This document shows positions 18,235-25,537 of a DNA stretch of 38,804 bases, piece after piece. The DNA is taken from NCBI GenBank assembly GCA_020725555.1, contig DYEU01000017.1, positions 1-38,804 of the forward strand, given 5' to 3'. The first letter of the stretch is position 1, and each line of letters begins with the position of its first letter. A program made the translations under genes and the position numbers. The stretch is from Desulfatibacillum sp. (GTDB lineage Bacteria; Desulfobacterota; Desulfobacteria; Desulfobacterales; SpSt-501). Below the pieces are notes generated by a model, which had not been told where the DNA came from, ran no database searches, and was given only the letters and a program-made list of their open reading frames with translations.

Positions 18235-19583
18235 AGGCCAGGCACCGCGTCGGGCTCGTCTTCTTCCCGGCCTACGACTGGGCGATCCACCCGCAGCACC
18301 CCGAGCGCGAGGAGCGCCTGCTCTACACCCAGGACCAGATCCTCGAGGAGGGCCTCTTCGACGTCGAGGGCATCCTCGAGCTCAAGCCCGACCCCGTCGT
18401 GCTCGCCGACATCCAGCGCGTGCACTTCTGCGTGCCCGACCCCTGGCAGGTGGCGACCGAGTCCCATTTCATCAGCGCGGGCGGGGCGAAGACCGTCGGC
18501 ATGGCCGTCTGTGAGCACCGCGTCGACCGGGGCTTCGCCCTGGTGCGGCCGCCGGGGCACCACGCCATGCGGGTCGTCCACGGCTCGCGCGGGTTCTGCG
18601 CGATCAACATCGAGGCCATCATGATCGAGTTTCTGCGGCGGAAATACGGCATCCGCCGCGTGGCCGTCGTGGACACCGACTGCCATCACGGGGACGGGAC
18701 CCAGGACATCTACTGGCACGACCCCGACACCCTGTTCATCTCGCTCCACCAGGACGGCCGCACCCTCTACCCTGGGAGTGGCTTTCCCGACGAGCTGGGG
18801 GGGCCGAACGCCTTCGGCACCACGCTGAACATCCCGCTTCCGCCGCACACCGCCGAGGAGGGCTTTCTGCACGCCCTGCGCCGCGTCGTCCGGCCGGTGC
18901 TCGACGAATTCCAGCCGGAGCTCGTCGTGAACTCCGCCGGCCAAGACAACCACTACACCGACCCGATCACGAACATGAACTTTTCGGCGCGCGGCTACGC
19001 GCAGCTGACCGAGGAGCTCGGCGCCGACATCGCCGTGCTCGAGGGCGGCTACGCGATCGAGGGGGCGCTCCCCTACGTCAACGTGGGGATCCTCCTCGCC
19101 ATGGCGGGCCTGGACTACCGGCACGTCCGCGAGTCGGACTACGAGCGGCATCAGATCCGCCAGACCGCCGCGGTGACCGAGGCCGTGCACCGGGTCTGCG
19201 ACCTCGTGCTCTCCTGCTGGCAGAAACGGGACAAGCTCCGCGAGCAGGTGCTCGCCCGCGAAAACGCCTTCCGCCGCCGCCGCCGGATCTTCTACGACAC
19301 CGACGGCTTCACCGAGACCCAGCTCGAGGAGGTGACCCCCTGCGAGCGCTGCGGCGGGGCCCTGCGCATCGACTCGACCACGGACCGCGGCGCCCACATC
19401 CTCGCCGTGCACATCCCGCACCGCGCCTGCCCGGCCTGCCGCGACCGGGGGCTCGCCTGGTTCGACGAGGCCTCCCCGAAGCGCTTCGACCGCATCGTAC
19501 TCCAGGACGGGCCGGCCGACCGCTACACCGTCAAAGCCCGCGAAGCCGCGGGCGGATCGAAAGGGCCTTCGACCCATGGATGA
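18228..19583 (+). CDS. Histone-deacetylase-fold amidohydrolase with C-terminal Cys4 ribbon
   Basis: 451 residues. Residues about 1-325 form an arginase/deacetylase fold with all key residues: paired histidines H111-H112 (RPPGHHA), zinc ligands D151 and H153 (DTDCHHGDGTQ), D240 (SAGQDNHYTDP) and the transition-state Tyr Y275 (LEGGY). Bacterial members deacetylate acetylpolyamines, acetoin-pathway proteins or other small amides. After a basic helical linker (about 326-356) comes a C-terminal part with C372-x2-C375 and C401-x2-C404, a zinc-ribbon-like arrangement that I do not associate with this family. The ATG lies within the hyuA stop region and the stop lies within the kinase gene, so all three are coupled. 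Confidence 0.9.
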   Translation: MLKARHRVGLVFFPAYDWAIHPQHPEREERLLYTQDQILEEGLFDVEGILELKPDPVVLADIQRVHFCVPDPWQVATESHFISAGGAKTVGMAVCEHRVDRGFALVRPPGHHAMRVVHGSRGFCAINIEAIMIEFLRRKYGIRRVAVVDTDCHHGDGTQDIYWHDPDTLFISLHQDGRTLYPGSGFPDELGGPNAFGTTLNIPLPPHTAEEGFLHALRRVVRPVLDEFQPELVVNSAGQDNHYTDPITNMNFSARGYAQLTEELGADIAVLEGGYAIEGALPYVNVGILLAMAGLDYRHVRESDYERHQIRQTAAVTEAVHRVCDLVLSCWQKRDKLREQVLARENAFRRRRRIFYDTDGFTETQLEEVTPCERCGGALRIDSTTDRGAHILAVHIPHRACPACRDRGLAWFDEASPKRFDRIVLQDGPADRYTVKAREAAGGSKGPSTHG

Positions 19584-21108
19584 CCGGCAGCGCCTGACGC
19601 TGATCGAGCGGCTCCTCGAGGCCGCCGGCCTCGGAGCCGCCTTCGCCGACGAAGACGGGACCCTGCGCGGGGTCAGCCCGGCCTTTCATCGGATCCTGGG
19701 CGGGCGGCCGGGGGAGGCCCCCCCGCGGGATTTGGCCGGGTGCCTCGCCCCTGCGGAGCGGCCGGCCTTCGAGCGATTCCTGGCGGAGCTCCGGACCGCG
19801 GGGGAGGGGGCGGGCCTTCTGGAAACCGCCCTGCAGGCGGCCGGGGGCCCGCGGCCCGTGCTGCTGGCGGCGGCGGTCGTGCCGCCGGCAGGGGGGCTCC
19901 CCGGAGGCGCCGCCTTCCTCCTCAAGGACCGCTCCACGGAGGTTGAAGCCGAGGAGGAGCGCCGGCGGATCGCCGCCCACATGCAGCAGGCGCAGAAGAT
20001 GGAGGCGATCGGGACCCTGGCCGGCGGGCTCGCCCACGACTTCAACAACCTGCTCATGGGCATGCAGGGGAACCTCTCGCTGTTGCGCCTCAACAAGGAG
20101 AAGGACCACCCCGACCTCCCCTACCTGCAGAAGATCGAGGCCGCCGTCGAGCGCGCCTCCGAGCTCACGCGCCAGATCCTCGGCTTCGCCCGGGGCGGCA
20201 AGTACGACGTGCGCGTGACCGATCTCAACCGGCTCGTCGCGCAGACGGTCGATCTCTTCGGCAAAACCCGCAAGGAGCTCGACATCCGCAAGCGGCTCGC
20301 CCCGGAGCTGCGGCCGATCGAGGCCGACCAAAGCCAGATCCAGCAGGTGCTGCTCAATCTCCTCGTCAACGCCTGGCAGGCCCTGGGCGCGGGCGGAACC
20401 CTCGAGGTGGGGACCGAAAACGTCGAGGTCGCCGCAAACGACCCGGAGCGGCCGCCGGACGCCCCGCCCGGCCCCTACGTCCGCCTGGAGGTCCGCGACA
20501 GCGGCGAGGGCATGGAGGAGACGGTCCGCAAACGCATCTTCGAGCCGTTTTTCTCGACGCGTTCCCGGGCCGAGGCGAAGGGGCTCGGCCTCTCCGCCGC
20601 CTGGGGCATCGTGCGCGGCCACAACGGGTTCATCACCGTCGAAAGCCGCAAGGGCGAAGGCTCGACCTTCCGCGTCTACCTCCCGGCCGCGGGGAAAGCC
20701 CCCCCGCCCCCGCGCGCCGTCGCCGCGGCCCCCTCCCCGCCGCGCACGGTCCTGCTCGTCGAGGACGAGGAGATCGTCTGCGACATCGGCGAAAAGATGC
20801 TCCGGCGGCTGGGCTACGCGGTCCTCACCGCGCGCAGCGGCGAGGAGGCGCTCACCCTCTTCGCCGCGGGCCACCGCGAGATCGACCTCGTGATCCTGGA
20901 CCTGATCATGCCGGGCATCACCGGCGCCGAGGTCTTCGAGCGCCTCCGCGCCATCCGGCCCGATGTCCCCGTGTTGCTCTCGAGCGGCTTCAGCCTGGAC
21001 GGGGAGGCGATGGACCTGCTGCGGCGCGGGTGCCGGGGCTTCATCCAGAAGCCCTTCAGCCTCGATCAGCTGCGCGCGAAAATCCAGGAAATCACCGCGG
21101 CCCGCTGA
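19576..21108 (+). CDS. Hybrid sensor histidine kinase with C-terminal receiver
   Basis: 510 residues with no obvious membrane segment, so probably cytoplasmic. A PAS-like region covers 10-120. HisKA follows with phospho-accepting H154 in GGLAHDFNNLL. HATPase has N-box NLLVNAWQAL (261-270), G1 DSGEGM (308-313), F-box FEPFFSTR and G2 GLGLS (336-340). A linker rich in Pro/Ala (371-389) leads to a receiver domain at 390-508 with D442 as phosphorylation site (VILDLIMPGITG) and a late KPF (492-494). It overlaps the deacetylase gene by 8 bases, so it seems to be made with the two enzymes. No DNA-binding response regulator is adjacent. Confidence 0.92.
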   Translation: MDDRQRLTLIERLLEAAGLGAAFADEDGTLRGVSPAFHRILGGRPGEAPPRDLAGCLAPAERPAFERFLAELRTAGEGAGLLETALQAAGGPRPVLLAAAVVPPAGGLPGGAAFLLKDRSTEVEAEEERRRIAAHMQQAQKMEAIGTLAGGLAHDFNNLLMGMQGNLSLLRLNKEKDHPDLPYLQKIEAAVERASELTRQILGFARGGKYDVRVTDLNRLVAQTVDLFGKTRKELDIRKRLAPELRPIEADQSQIQQVLLNLLVNAWQALGAGGTLEVGTENVEVAANDPERPPDAPPGPYVRLEVRDSGEGMEETVRKRIFEPFFSTRSRAEAKGLGLSAAWGIVRGHNGFITVESRKGEGSTFRVYLPAAGKAPPPPRAVAAAPSPPRTVLLVEDEEIVCDIGEKMLRRLGYAVLTARSGEEALTLFAAGHREIDLVILDLIMPGITGAEVFERLRAIRPDVPVLLSSGFSLDGEAMDLLRRGCRGFIQKPFSLDQLRAKIQEITAAR

Positions 21109-21200
21109 ACGGCGGGCGGAAACGTCCGGTTCGTTCCGCATCGCCGCGCGCGAAACGGCGCATACGTCTGACGACGCGGCCGCCTCATCCAGGAGCCTCG

Positions 21201-22958
21201 ATGAATTCACCTGAGTGCGGGAAAGAGGAATTGTTATTCGATTGCCGGCGCCTCTTGGACTCCGCCCACAACGGCATCGTGGTCATCGACCGTAAAGGGA
21301 TAATCCGGTTTTACAACCGCGCCGCACGCAGCATTTTCAACGATGGCGACCGGCCGGTCATCGGGGAGCATTTCCGGGACGTCCGCCCGGAGGCTTGGCC
21401 GGAGTTCCGTCGCGTGCTGGAGACGGGTTTGCCGCAGATCGGGAAAAAAATCGAGCTGCCCCAAGCCACCATCATCGCCAACCGGGCGCCGATCCGCTGC
21501 CAAGGCAAGGTCATCGGGGTCATCTCGATCTTCCAGGACATTTCCGAATACGAAACGCTCATTTCGCAGCTGCAGGCCTATCGGCAGATCAAGGGGGAAC
21601 TCGAGGCCATCTTCGAATCCTCTTACGACGGCCTCTACATCACCGACGGCCGAGCCAACACCCTGCGGGTCAACAAAGCCTACGAGCGGATCACCGGCCT
21701 TTCGGGTCGCTTGCTGATCGGCCGCAACATGCGGGATCTCGTCAAGGAGAAAGTCTTCGATTCCTCGGTGACCCTCGAAGTGCTGAAGAGAAAAGAACCG
21801 GTGACCCTGATCCAGCGGATCCAGGGCCGCAAGGAAGTCATGGTGACCGGGAGCCCCATCGTGGACGAAAAGGGGGAAATCGCCTTCGTGGTCACCAACG
21901 TGCGCGACATCACCGAATTGAATCGTTTGAAGGCGGATCTGGAGCGCGCCCGCCGGATCAGCTCGCGGATGGCGGAATACATGCGGGAACAGAAAGGACT
22001 GGAACGAGCGCTCGATAAAATCATCGTCAAAAGCCCGAAAATGATCCAGGTGCTGAAGACGGCGGTCCAGGTGGCCAAAACCGACACCTCCGTCCTCCTC
22101 TACGGTGAATCCGGCGTGGGCAAAAGCATGATGGCCGATTTGATCCACCGTCTGAGCCCCCGGAAGAACAAACCGCTGGTCCGGATTCACTGCGGGGCGA
22201 TCCCCGACCCGTTGATCGAAAGCGAACTCTTCGGCTACGAGCGGGGGGCCTTCACCGGAGCGGCGTGGAGCGGAAAGGCCGGTCTGGTCGAAACGGCCCA
22301 TGGGGGCACGCTGGTTCTGGATGAGGTGGCCGAGCTGAGTTTGTCCGCCCAAGTGAAGCTGCTGGAAGTGATCGAGAACAAAACGTTCACCCGCCTGGGG
22401 GCGACCGTCCCGACCCGCGTGGATGTGCGGGTCATCGCCGCCACCCACCAGGACCTGGAGAAACGGATCGGTCAGGGAAGCTTTCGACAGGATCTTTTCT
22501 ACCGCCTGAACGGCGTGCCCATCGAAATTCCTCCGCTGCGCGAGCGGCCCGAAGACATTGCCCCGATCGCCCTCAGCTCGCTTGAAAAGCTCAATCGCGC
22601 CCACGGGTTCCAAAAACGCCTGAGCGCCGCGGCGCTGGATGCTTTGTGCAGGTACTCCTACCCCGGAAACATCCGCGAACTGATCCACATCGTTGAACGA
22701 ATGTTCACGATGAGTGAGGGGGAAACCATAGACGCGGAAGATCTCCCCTGGGAAATCCGCAGCGGGGTGCCTGCGTCTTCTCGAGTCTGGCGCAAAGGCA
22801 TGAGCTTGGCACGGGCGGTCGAACAGTTCGAGGAGGAGGTCATCCGTGAAGCGCTCCGACAGAGCGGCAGCGCCGAAGAGGCGGCACAGGTGCTGGGAAT
22901 CCATTATACGACGCTCTGGCGCAAGGCAAAAAAATATGCCCTCTCATTGCAAAAATGA
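21201..22958 (+). CDS. Double-PAS sigma54-dependent transcriptional activator (Fis-type HTH)
   Basis: 585 residues. PAS1 covers about 15-118 and PAS2 about 132-240, followed by a helical linker. The AAA+ domain has Walker A GESGVGKS (302-309), GAFTGA (349-354) and Walker B LVLDEV (371-376). The Fis-like HTH is at 558-579 (EEAAQVLGIHYTTLWRKAKKY). It has no receiver domain. The ATG at 21201 follows AGGAG; a long upstream open frame is a shadow of the kinase gene. Codon use is markedly less GC-rich than upstream (AAA, GAA, TTG common), and this gene opens the low-GC segment. A sigma54 promoter lies 161 bases beyond its stop, so it is the likely regulator of the liv operon. Confidence 0.93.
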   Translation: MNSPECGKEELLFDCRRLLDSAHNGIVVIDRKGIIRFYNRAARSIFNDGDRPVIGEHFRDVRPEAWPEFRRVLETGLPQIGKKIELPQATIIANRAPIRCQGKVIGVISIFQDISEYETLISQLQAYRQIKGELEAIFESSYDGLYITDGRANTLRVNKAYERITGLSGRLLIGRNMRDLVKEKVFDSSVTLEVLKRKEPVTLIQRIQGRKEVMVTGSPIVDEKGEIAFVVTNVRDITELNRLKADLERARRISSRMAEYMREQKGLERALDKIIVKSPKMIQVLKTAVQVAKTDTSVLLYGESGVGKSMMADLIHRLSPRKNKPLVRIHCGAIPDPLIESELFGYERGAFTGAAWSGKAGLVETAHGGTLVLDEVAELSLSAQVKLLEVIENKTFTRLGATVPTRVDVRVIAATHQDLEKRIGQGSFRQDLFYRLNGVPIEIPPLRERPEDIAPIALSSLEKLNRAHGFQKRLSAAALDALCRYSYPGNIRELIHIVERMFTMSEGETIDAEDLPWEIRSGVPASSRVWRKGMSLARAVEQFEEEVIREALRQSGSAEEAAQVLGIHYTTLWRKAKKYALSLQK

Positions 22959-23101
22959 TATCTATTGCAACAGTGCAATCTGATTATCATCCTGAATACA
23001 ATCAGAATTTTTATTAACATCGAGCCCTATCTCGGTTTTATTTCCTTTTTGCAACCAGGCAACGCCTGGCCGTCCTCAAAACATCTCGATTTTGTTTGCA
23101 A
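22947..23101 (+). promoter_or_regulatory. Four TTGCAA boxes: likely upstream activator sites
   Basis: TTGCAA occurs at 22947-22952, 22965-22970, 23049-23054 and 23096-23101, far more often than expected in 155 bases. The second box is part of a perfect inverted repeat, ATTGCA-N4-TGCAAT (22964-22979). These lie about 20-170 bases upstream of the sigma54 promoter at 23119, the range used by enhancer-binding proteins. A near-consensus IHF-like site (AATCAG-N4-TTT, one mismatch) lies at 23000-23012 between boxes 2 and 3. Binding by the adjacent activator is inference. Confidence 0.6.
22977..23012 (+). terminator. Weak intrinsic-terminator-like repeat
   Basis: CTGATT (22980-22985) pairs with AATCAG (23000-23005) over a 14-base loop, and AAT/ATT extend the stem past a one-base bulge. 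A T-rich tract (AATTTTTATT) follows. The stem is A/T-rich and weak; it may end the activator transcript or be incidental. Confidence 0.3.
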
Positions 23102-23118
23102 TTCATTTCCTGCAGGGC

Positions 23119-23133
23119 TGGCATTTTCCTTGC
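23119..23133 (+). promoter_or_regulatory. Sigma54 (RpoN) promoter of the liv operon
   Basis: TGGCATTTTCCTTGC has the -24 GG and -12 GC elements exactly ten bases apart and matches the TGGCAC-N5-TTGC consensus except C to T at one position. Initiation would fall near 23145, giving a leader of about 185 bases before livJ. The gene just upstream encodes a sigma54 activator, which strongly supports the call. Confidence 0.82.
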
Positions 23134-23180
23134 GTGTACGGTGAGAAGCAAAGATCCGGCAGCGTCGGTGGAGAAGTGTA

Positions 23181-23273
23181 ATGATTCTGGATGGATTGGA
23201 TTGTTGTGAACGCGGACCTGAGGACATCCTTTCAAGGTCAAGGAGGGCAAGAGGCGGGAGAAGAGCAGGCTAA
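23181..23273 (+). CDS. Possible 30-residue leader ORF ahead of livJ
   Basis: ATG at 23181 with GGAG seven bases upstream, open for 30 codons to TAA at 23271. The product begins MILDGLDCCERG and ends Arg/Gly-rich (RRARGGRRAG). It lies wholly within the predicted leader, downstream of the sigma54 start site and 56 bases before livJ. It has no recognisable homology to me. It could be a translated leader or chance; the ribosome site is the only support. Confidence 0.25.
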   Translation: MILDGLDCCERGPEDILSRSRRARGGRRAG

Positions 23274-23329
23274 GGGTCAAACGTCGTTTTTCGCTGTTTC
23301 ATCTTTCACGAAGACAGAGGAGAGCCGAG

Positions 23330-24580
23330 ATGAAAAGCCGCAAAATCGCCTTATGGATTGTTTTGATGCTCGTGGTATTCCTCCCCTCGCTGGGTTTTGC
23401 TCAGGAGAAGGTGATCCGCATCGGGGCGCTCTACCCCATGACGGGGCGGTCGGGACTCTACGGCATGGACTCCGTCGCCGCCGCCGAAATGGCGATCGAT
23501 GAAATCAACGCCAAGGGCGGCGCCGCGGGATACAAGCTCGACATCATCTTCACCGACAGCAAATCCAAGCCTGCCTACGCCGTCCGGGTCGCCGAGCGCT
23601 ACATTACGGAGGACAAGGTTCACTTCCTTTTCGGGGTGGTCAGTTCGGCGGTGGGATTGGCCGTGACGGAAATTTCCCGGCAAAACAAGGTCATCTTCAT
23701 CGGAACCGATCACGCGGCCACCGAACTGACGCTCGACAACTTTCAGCCTTACTATTTCCGCGTCTCCAACAACACCTTCCAGTCCATGACTGCCGGCGCC
23801 CTCTACCTGAAGGAGCTCCAGAAAGAAAAGCCCTGGAAGACGATCTCCTATATCGGCCCCGATTACGCCTACGGCCACAGCCAGCTGGACGAGATTCAAT
23901 ACAACCTGAAACGATTCGGCGTCGATTTCCAGCTCGTCAGCAAATACCTGCCCAAGCTCTACGAACCCGACTACACGAGCTTCATCACCTCGCTGATCAA
24001 GGACAAGCCCGACGTGCTGGTTTCCGGGTTCTGGGGCGGGGATACGGTGGCTTTCATCAAACAGGCCAAAGCCTACGGGCTGTTTGAAAAAATGCTTTAC
24101 TTCCACCCGGATGCGGGAGGGAATTACGAGGTCATGAGCGCCCTTGGAGCGGAGATGCCCGCCGGGCTCGTGCTCTCCGCCCGCCATCACAACAACTGGC
24201 CCGACACGGAACTCAACCGCCGCTACGTCGCCGAATTCAAACGCCGTACCGGCCGCTATCCCACCTATGCCGCCGAGGGGGCCTATGCCGGCATCTATGC
24301 CATCGCGCGGGCGGTCGAAAAGGTGGGCACCCCCGACAACACCGAGGCCCTCGTCAAGGCGTTGGAGGGGTTGCAAATCAAGCTGCCGGAAGACCCCGAC
24401 GGGTTCACCTCCTACATCGATCCTCAGACCCATCAAATCGTCCAAGTACAGGCGATCGGCGTGAGTGTGCCGGACGACAACTTCCCTCCCGCCAAAATGA
24501 TGCTCGGCAAATGGAAGGTGTACAAAGCCGAGGATCTTCTGCCGCCGAAGGAGCTGATCGAGAAACGGTTGAAGAAATGA
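23330..24580 (+). CDS. livJ: Branched-chain-type ABC transporter substrate-binding protein (LivJ-like)
   Basis: 416-residue periplasmic receptor of the type-I amino-acid/amide fold (Peripla_BP_6). A signal peptide covers about residues 1-24 (MKSRK, hydrophobic core, GFA cleavage region). The mature start IRIGALYPMTGRSGLYGMDSV is the family hallmark, followed by AAEMAIDEINAKGG and a central VSNNTFQSMTAGALYL. Relatives bind branched-chain amino acids, amides, urea or aromatic and short-chain acids, so the ligand is not fixed by family alone. The company of alcohol and aldehyde oxidoreductases favours a non-amino-acid ligand (inference). The start is set by GAGGAG shortly upstream. It is first in the sigma54-driven operon. 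Confidence 0.9.
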   Translation: MKSRKIALWIVLMLVVFLPSLGFAQEKVIRIGALYPMTGRSGLYGMDSVAAAEMAIDEINAKGGAAGYKLDIIFTDSKSKPAYAVRVAERYITEDKVHFLFGVVSSAVGLAVTEISRQNKVIFIGTDHAATELTLDNFQPYYFRVSNNTFQSMTAGALYLKELQKEKPWKTISYIGPDYAYGHSQLDEIQYNLKRFGVDFQLVSKYLPKLYEPDYTSFITSLIKDKPDVLVSGFWGGDTVAFIKQAKAYGLFEKMLYFHPDAGGNYEVMSALGAEMPAGLVLSARHHNNWPDTELNRRYVAEFKRRTGRYPTYAAEGAYAGIYAIARAVEKVGTPDNTEALVKALEGLQIKLPEDPDGFTSYIDPQTHQIVQVQAIGVSVPDDNFPPAKMMLGKWKVYKAEDLLPPKELIEKRLKK

Positions 24581-24598
24581 GGGATCGCCGAGTCGCGC

Positions 24599-24620
24599 GC
24601 CCCCGGCGTCCGCCGGGGGC
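24599..24620 (+). repeat. livJ-livH intercistronic hairpin
   Basis: GCCCCCGGCG (24599-24608) and its exact complement CGCCGGGGGC (24611-24620) are separated by TC, giving about nine stable G/C pairs. No T-run follows. The site lies 18 bases after the livJ stop. Such stems commonly stabilise the binding-protein message relative to downstream transporter genes. Confidence 0.7.
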
Positions 24621-24647
24621 GCCCTGGCGCCCACCGGAGGGACCTCC

Positions 24648-25535
24648 ATGGACTTCGCCTTCCTCGCCACCCAGATGGTGAGCGGTTTTTCCCTCGCGAC
24701 CTTGCTGTTTCTGAATGCCAGCGGGTTGACGCTCATTTTCGGCGTCGGACGGATCTTCAACTTCGCCCACGGCTCGTTTTACATGCTGGGGGCCTACTTC
24801 GGATATCAGGTGTCCGCCGTCTGGGGCCTGCCGTTCTGGCCGGCGATCCTCGTCGCGGGCGCCGCCGCCGGCATCGTCGGCTCAGCCTCCGAATATCTTT
24901 TTCTCCGCCGCATCTACGGCAGACCGCACGAAGGCGGGTTCCAGATCCTCCTCACCTACTGCCTGATTCTCATCTTTGACGATCTGGTCAAAATGATCTG
25001 GGGAAGCGAGTACAAGTCGATCGCCAAGCCCCCCGGGTTTCTCGGCGCCGTTCAGGTCGGGGATGTGTTCATCCCCACTTACAACCTGGCCATTATCGCC
25101 GTCGGCCTGCTCGTGGTCCTGGCGGCGTGGTGGATCCTCTCGCGCACCCGCGCCGGCCGCATTGCGCGGGCCTCGGCCGTCGACCGGGAAATTCTAGGAT
25201 GCCTGGGGGTCAACGTCCCCCTCACCCTGACGGTGGTTTTTGGCCTGGCGACCGCCCTGGGCGGCATGACCGGCGCCTTGGCCGCCCCCCTGCGGTCGGT
25301 GACCCCGGGCGCGGGTATCGAAATCATCATCGACTCGCTGATCGTGGTGGTGCTCGGCGGAATGGGCAATTTCTGGGGAGCCTGGTTCGGGGCCATCCTC
25401 CTCGGGGAAGTCAATGCGTTCGCCGTAGCCTTCGTTCCGGAGTGGTCTTCCTTATTCAGCTACATCGTGATGGTGCTGACGCTCATCTTTCGGCCGGAAG
25501 GGTTGTTCGCTCCGGCGCGGATACGAAAGGCGTGA
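24648..25535 (+). CDS. livH: Branched-chain-type ABC transporter permease LivH
   Basis: 295-residue inner-membrane subunit with about eight hydrophobic segments. The N-terminus has NASGLTLIFGVGRIFNFAHGSFYMLGAY, the classic LivH start. The EAA-type cytoplasmic loop near residue 165-180 (RTRAGRIARASAVDREILGCLGVNV) contacts the ATPases. Late conserved blocks are ALGGMTGALAAPLRSVTPG and VVVLGGMGNFWGAWFGAILLG. Start ATG follows GGAGG, which can itself pair with CCTCC just before the ATG and so may be partly masked. It is two bases from livM. Confidence 0.94.
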   Translation: MDFAFLATQMVSGFSLATLLFLNASGLTLIFGVGRIFNFAHGSFYMLGAYFGYQVSAVWGLPFWPAILVAGAAAGIVGSASEYLFLRRIYGRPHEGGFQILLTYCLILIFDDLVKMIWGSEYKSIAKPPGFLGAVQVGDVFIPTYNLAIIAVGLLVVLAAWWILSRTRAGRIARASAVDREILGCLGVNVPLTLTVVFGLATALGGMTGALAAPLRSVTPGAGIEIIIDSLIVVVLGGMGNFWGAWFGAILLGEVNAFAVAFVPEWSSLFSYIVMVLTLIFRPEGLFAPARIRKA

Positions 25536-25537
25536 CC

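Larger units (their letters stand above)
22959..23329 (+). other. Regulatory intergenic region, 371 bases
   Basis: This AT-rich gap between the sigma54 activator and livJ holds the TTGCAA boxes, a weak terminator-like repeat (22977-23012), a short hairpin CCAGGC-AAC-GCCTGG (23055-23069), the palindrome CCTGCAGG (23109-23116), the sigma54 promoter (23119-23133) and a leader of about 185 bases with a possible 30-codon ORF. It is the lowest-GC stretch in the window. Confidence 0.8.

Noticed and set aside
16431-19583. Continuous 1050-codon plus-strand frame across hyuA and the deacetylase
   Set aside because: The first 600 codons are an Arg/Pro/Gly-rich out-of-frame reading of hyuA. The real deacetylase begins at the ATG at 18228, so this is not a fusion protein.
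23055-23069. CCAGGC-AAC-GCCTGG hairpin as terminator or riboswitch
   Set aside because: No T-run on either strand, lies upstream of the sigma54 promoter and so is not in the liv leader; too small for a known riboswitch.
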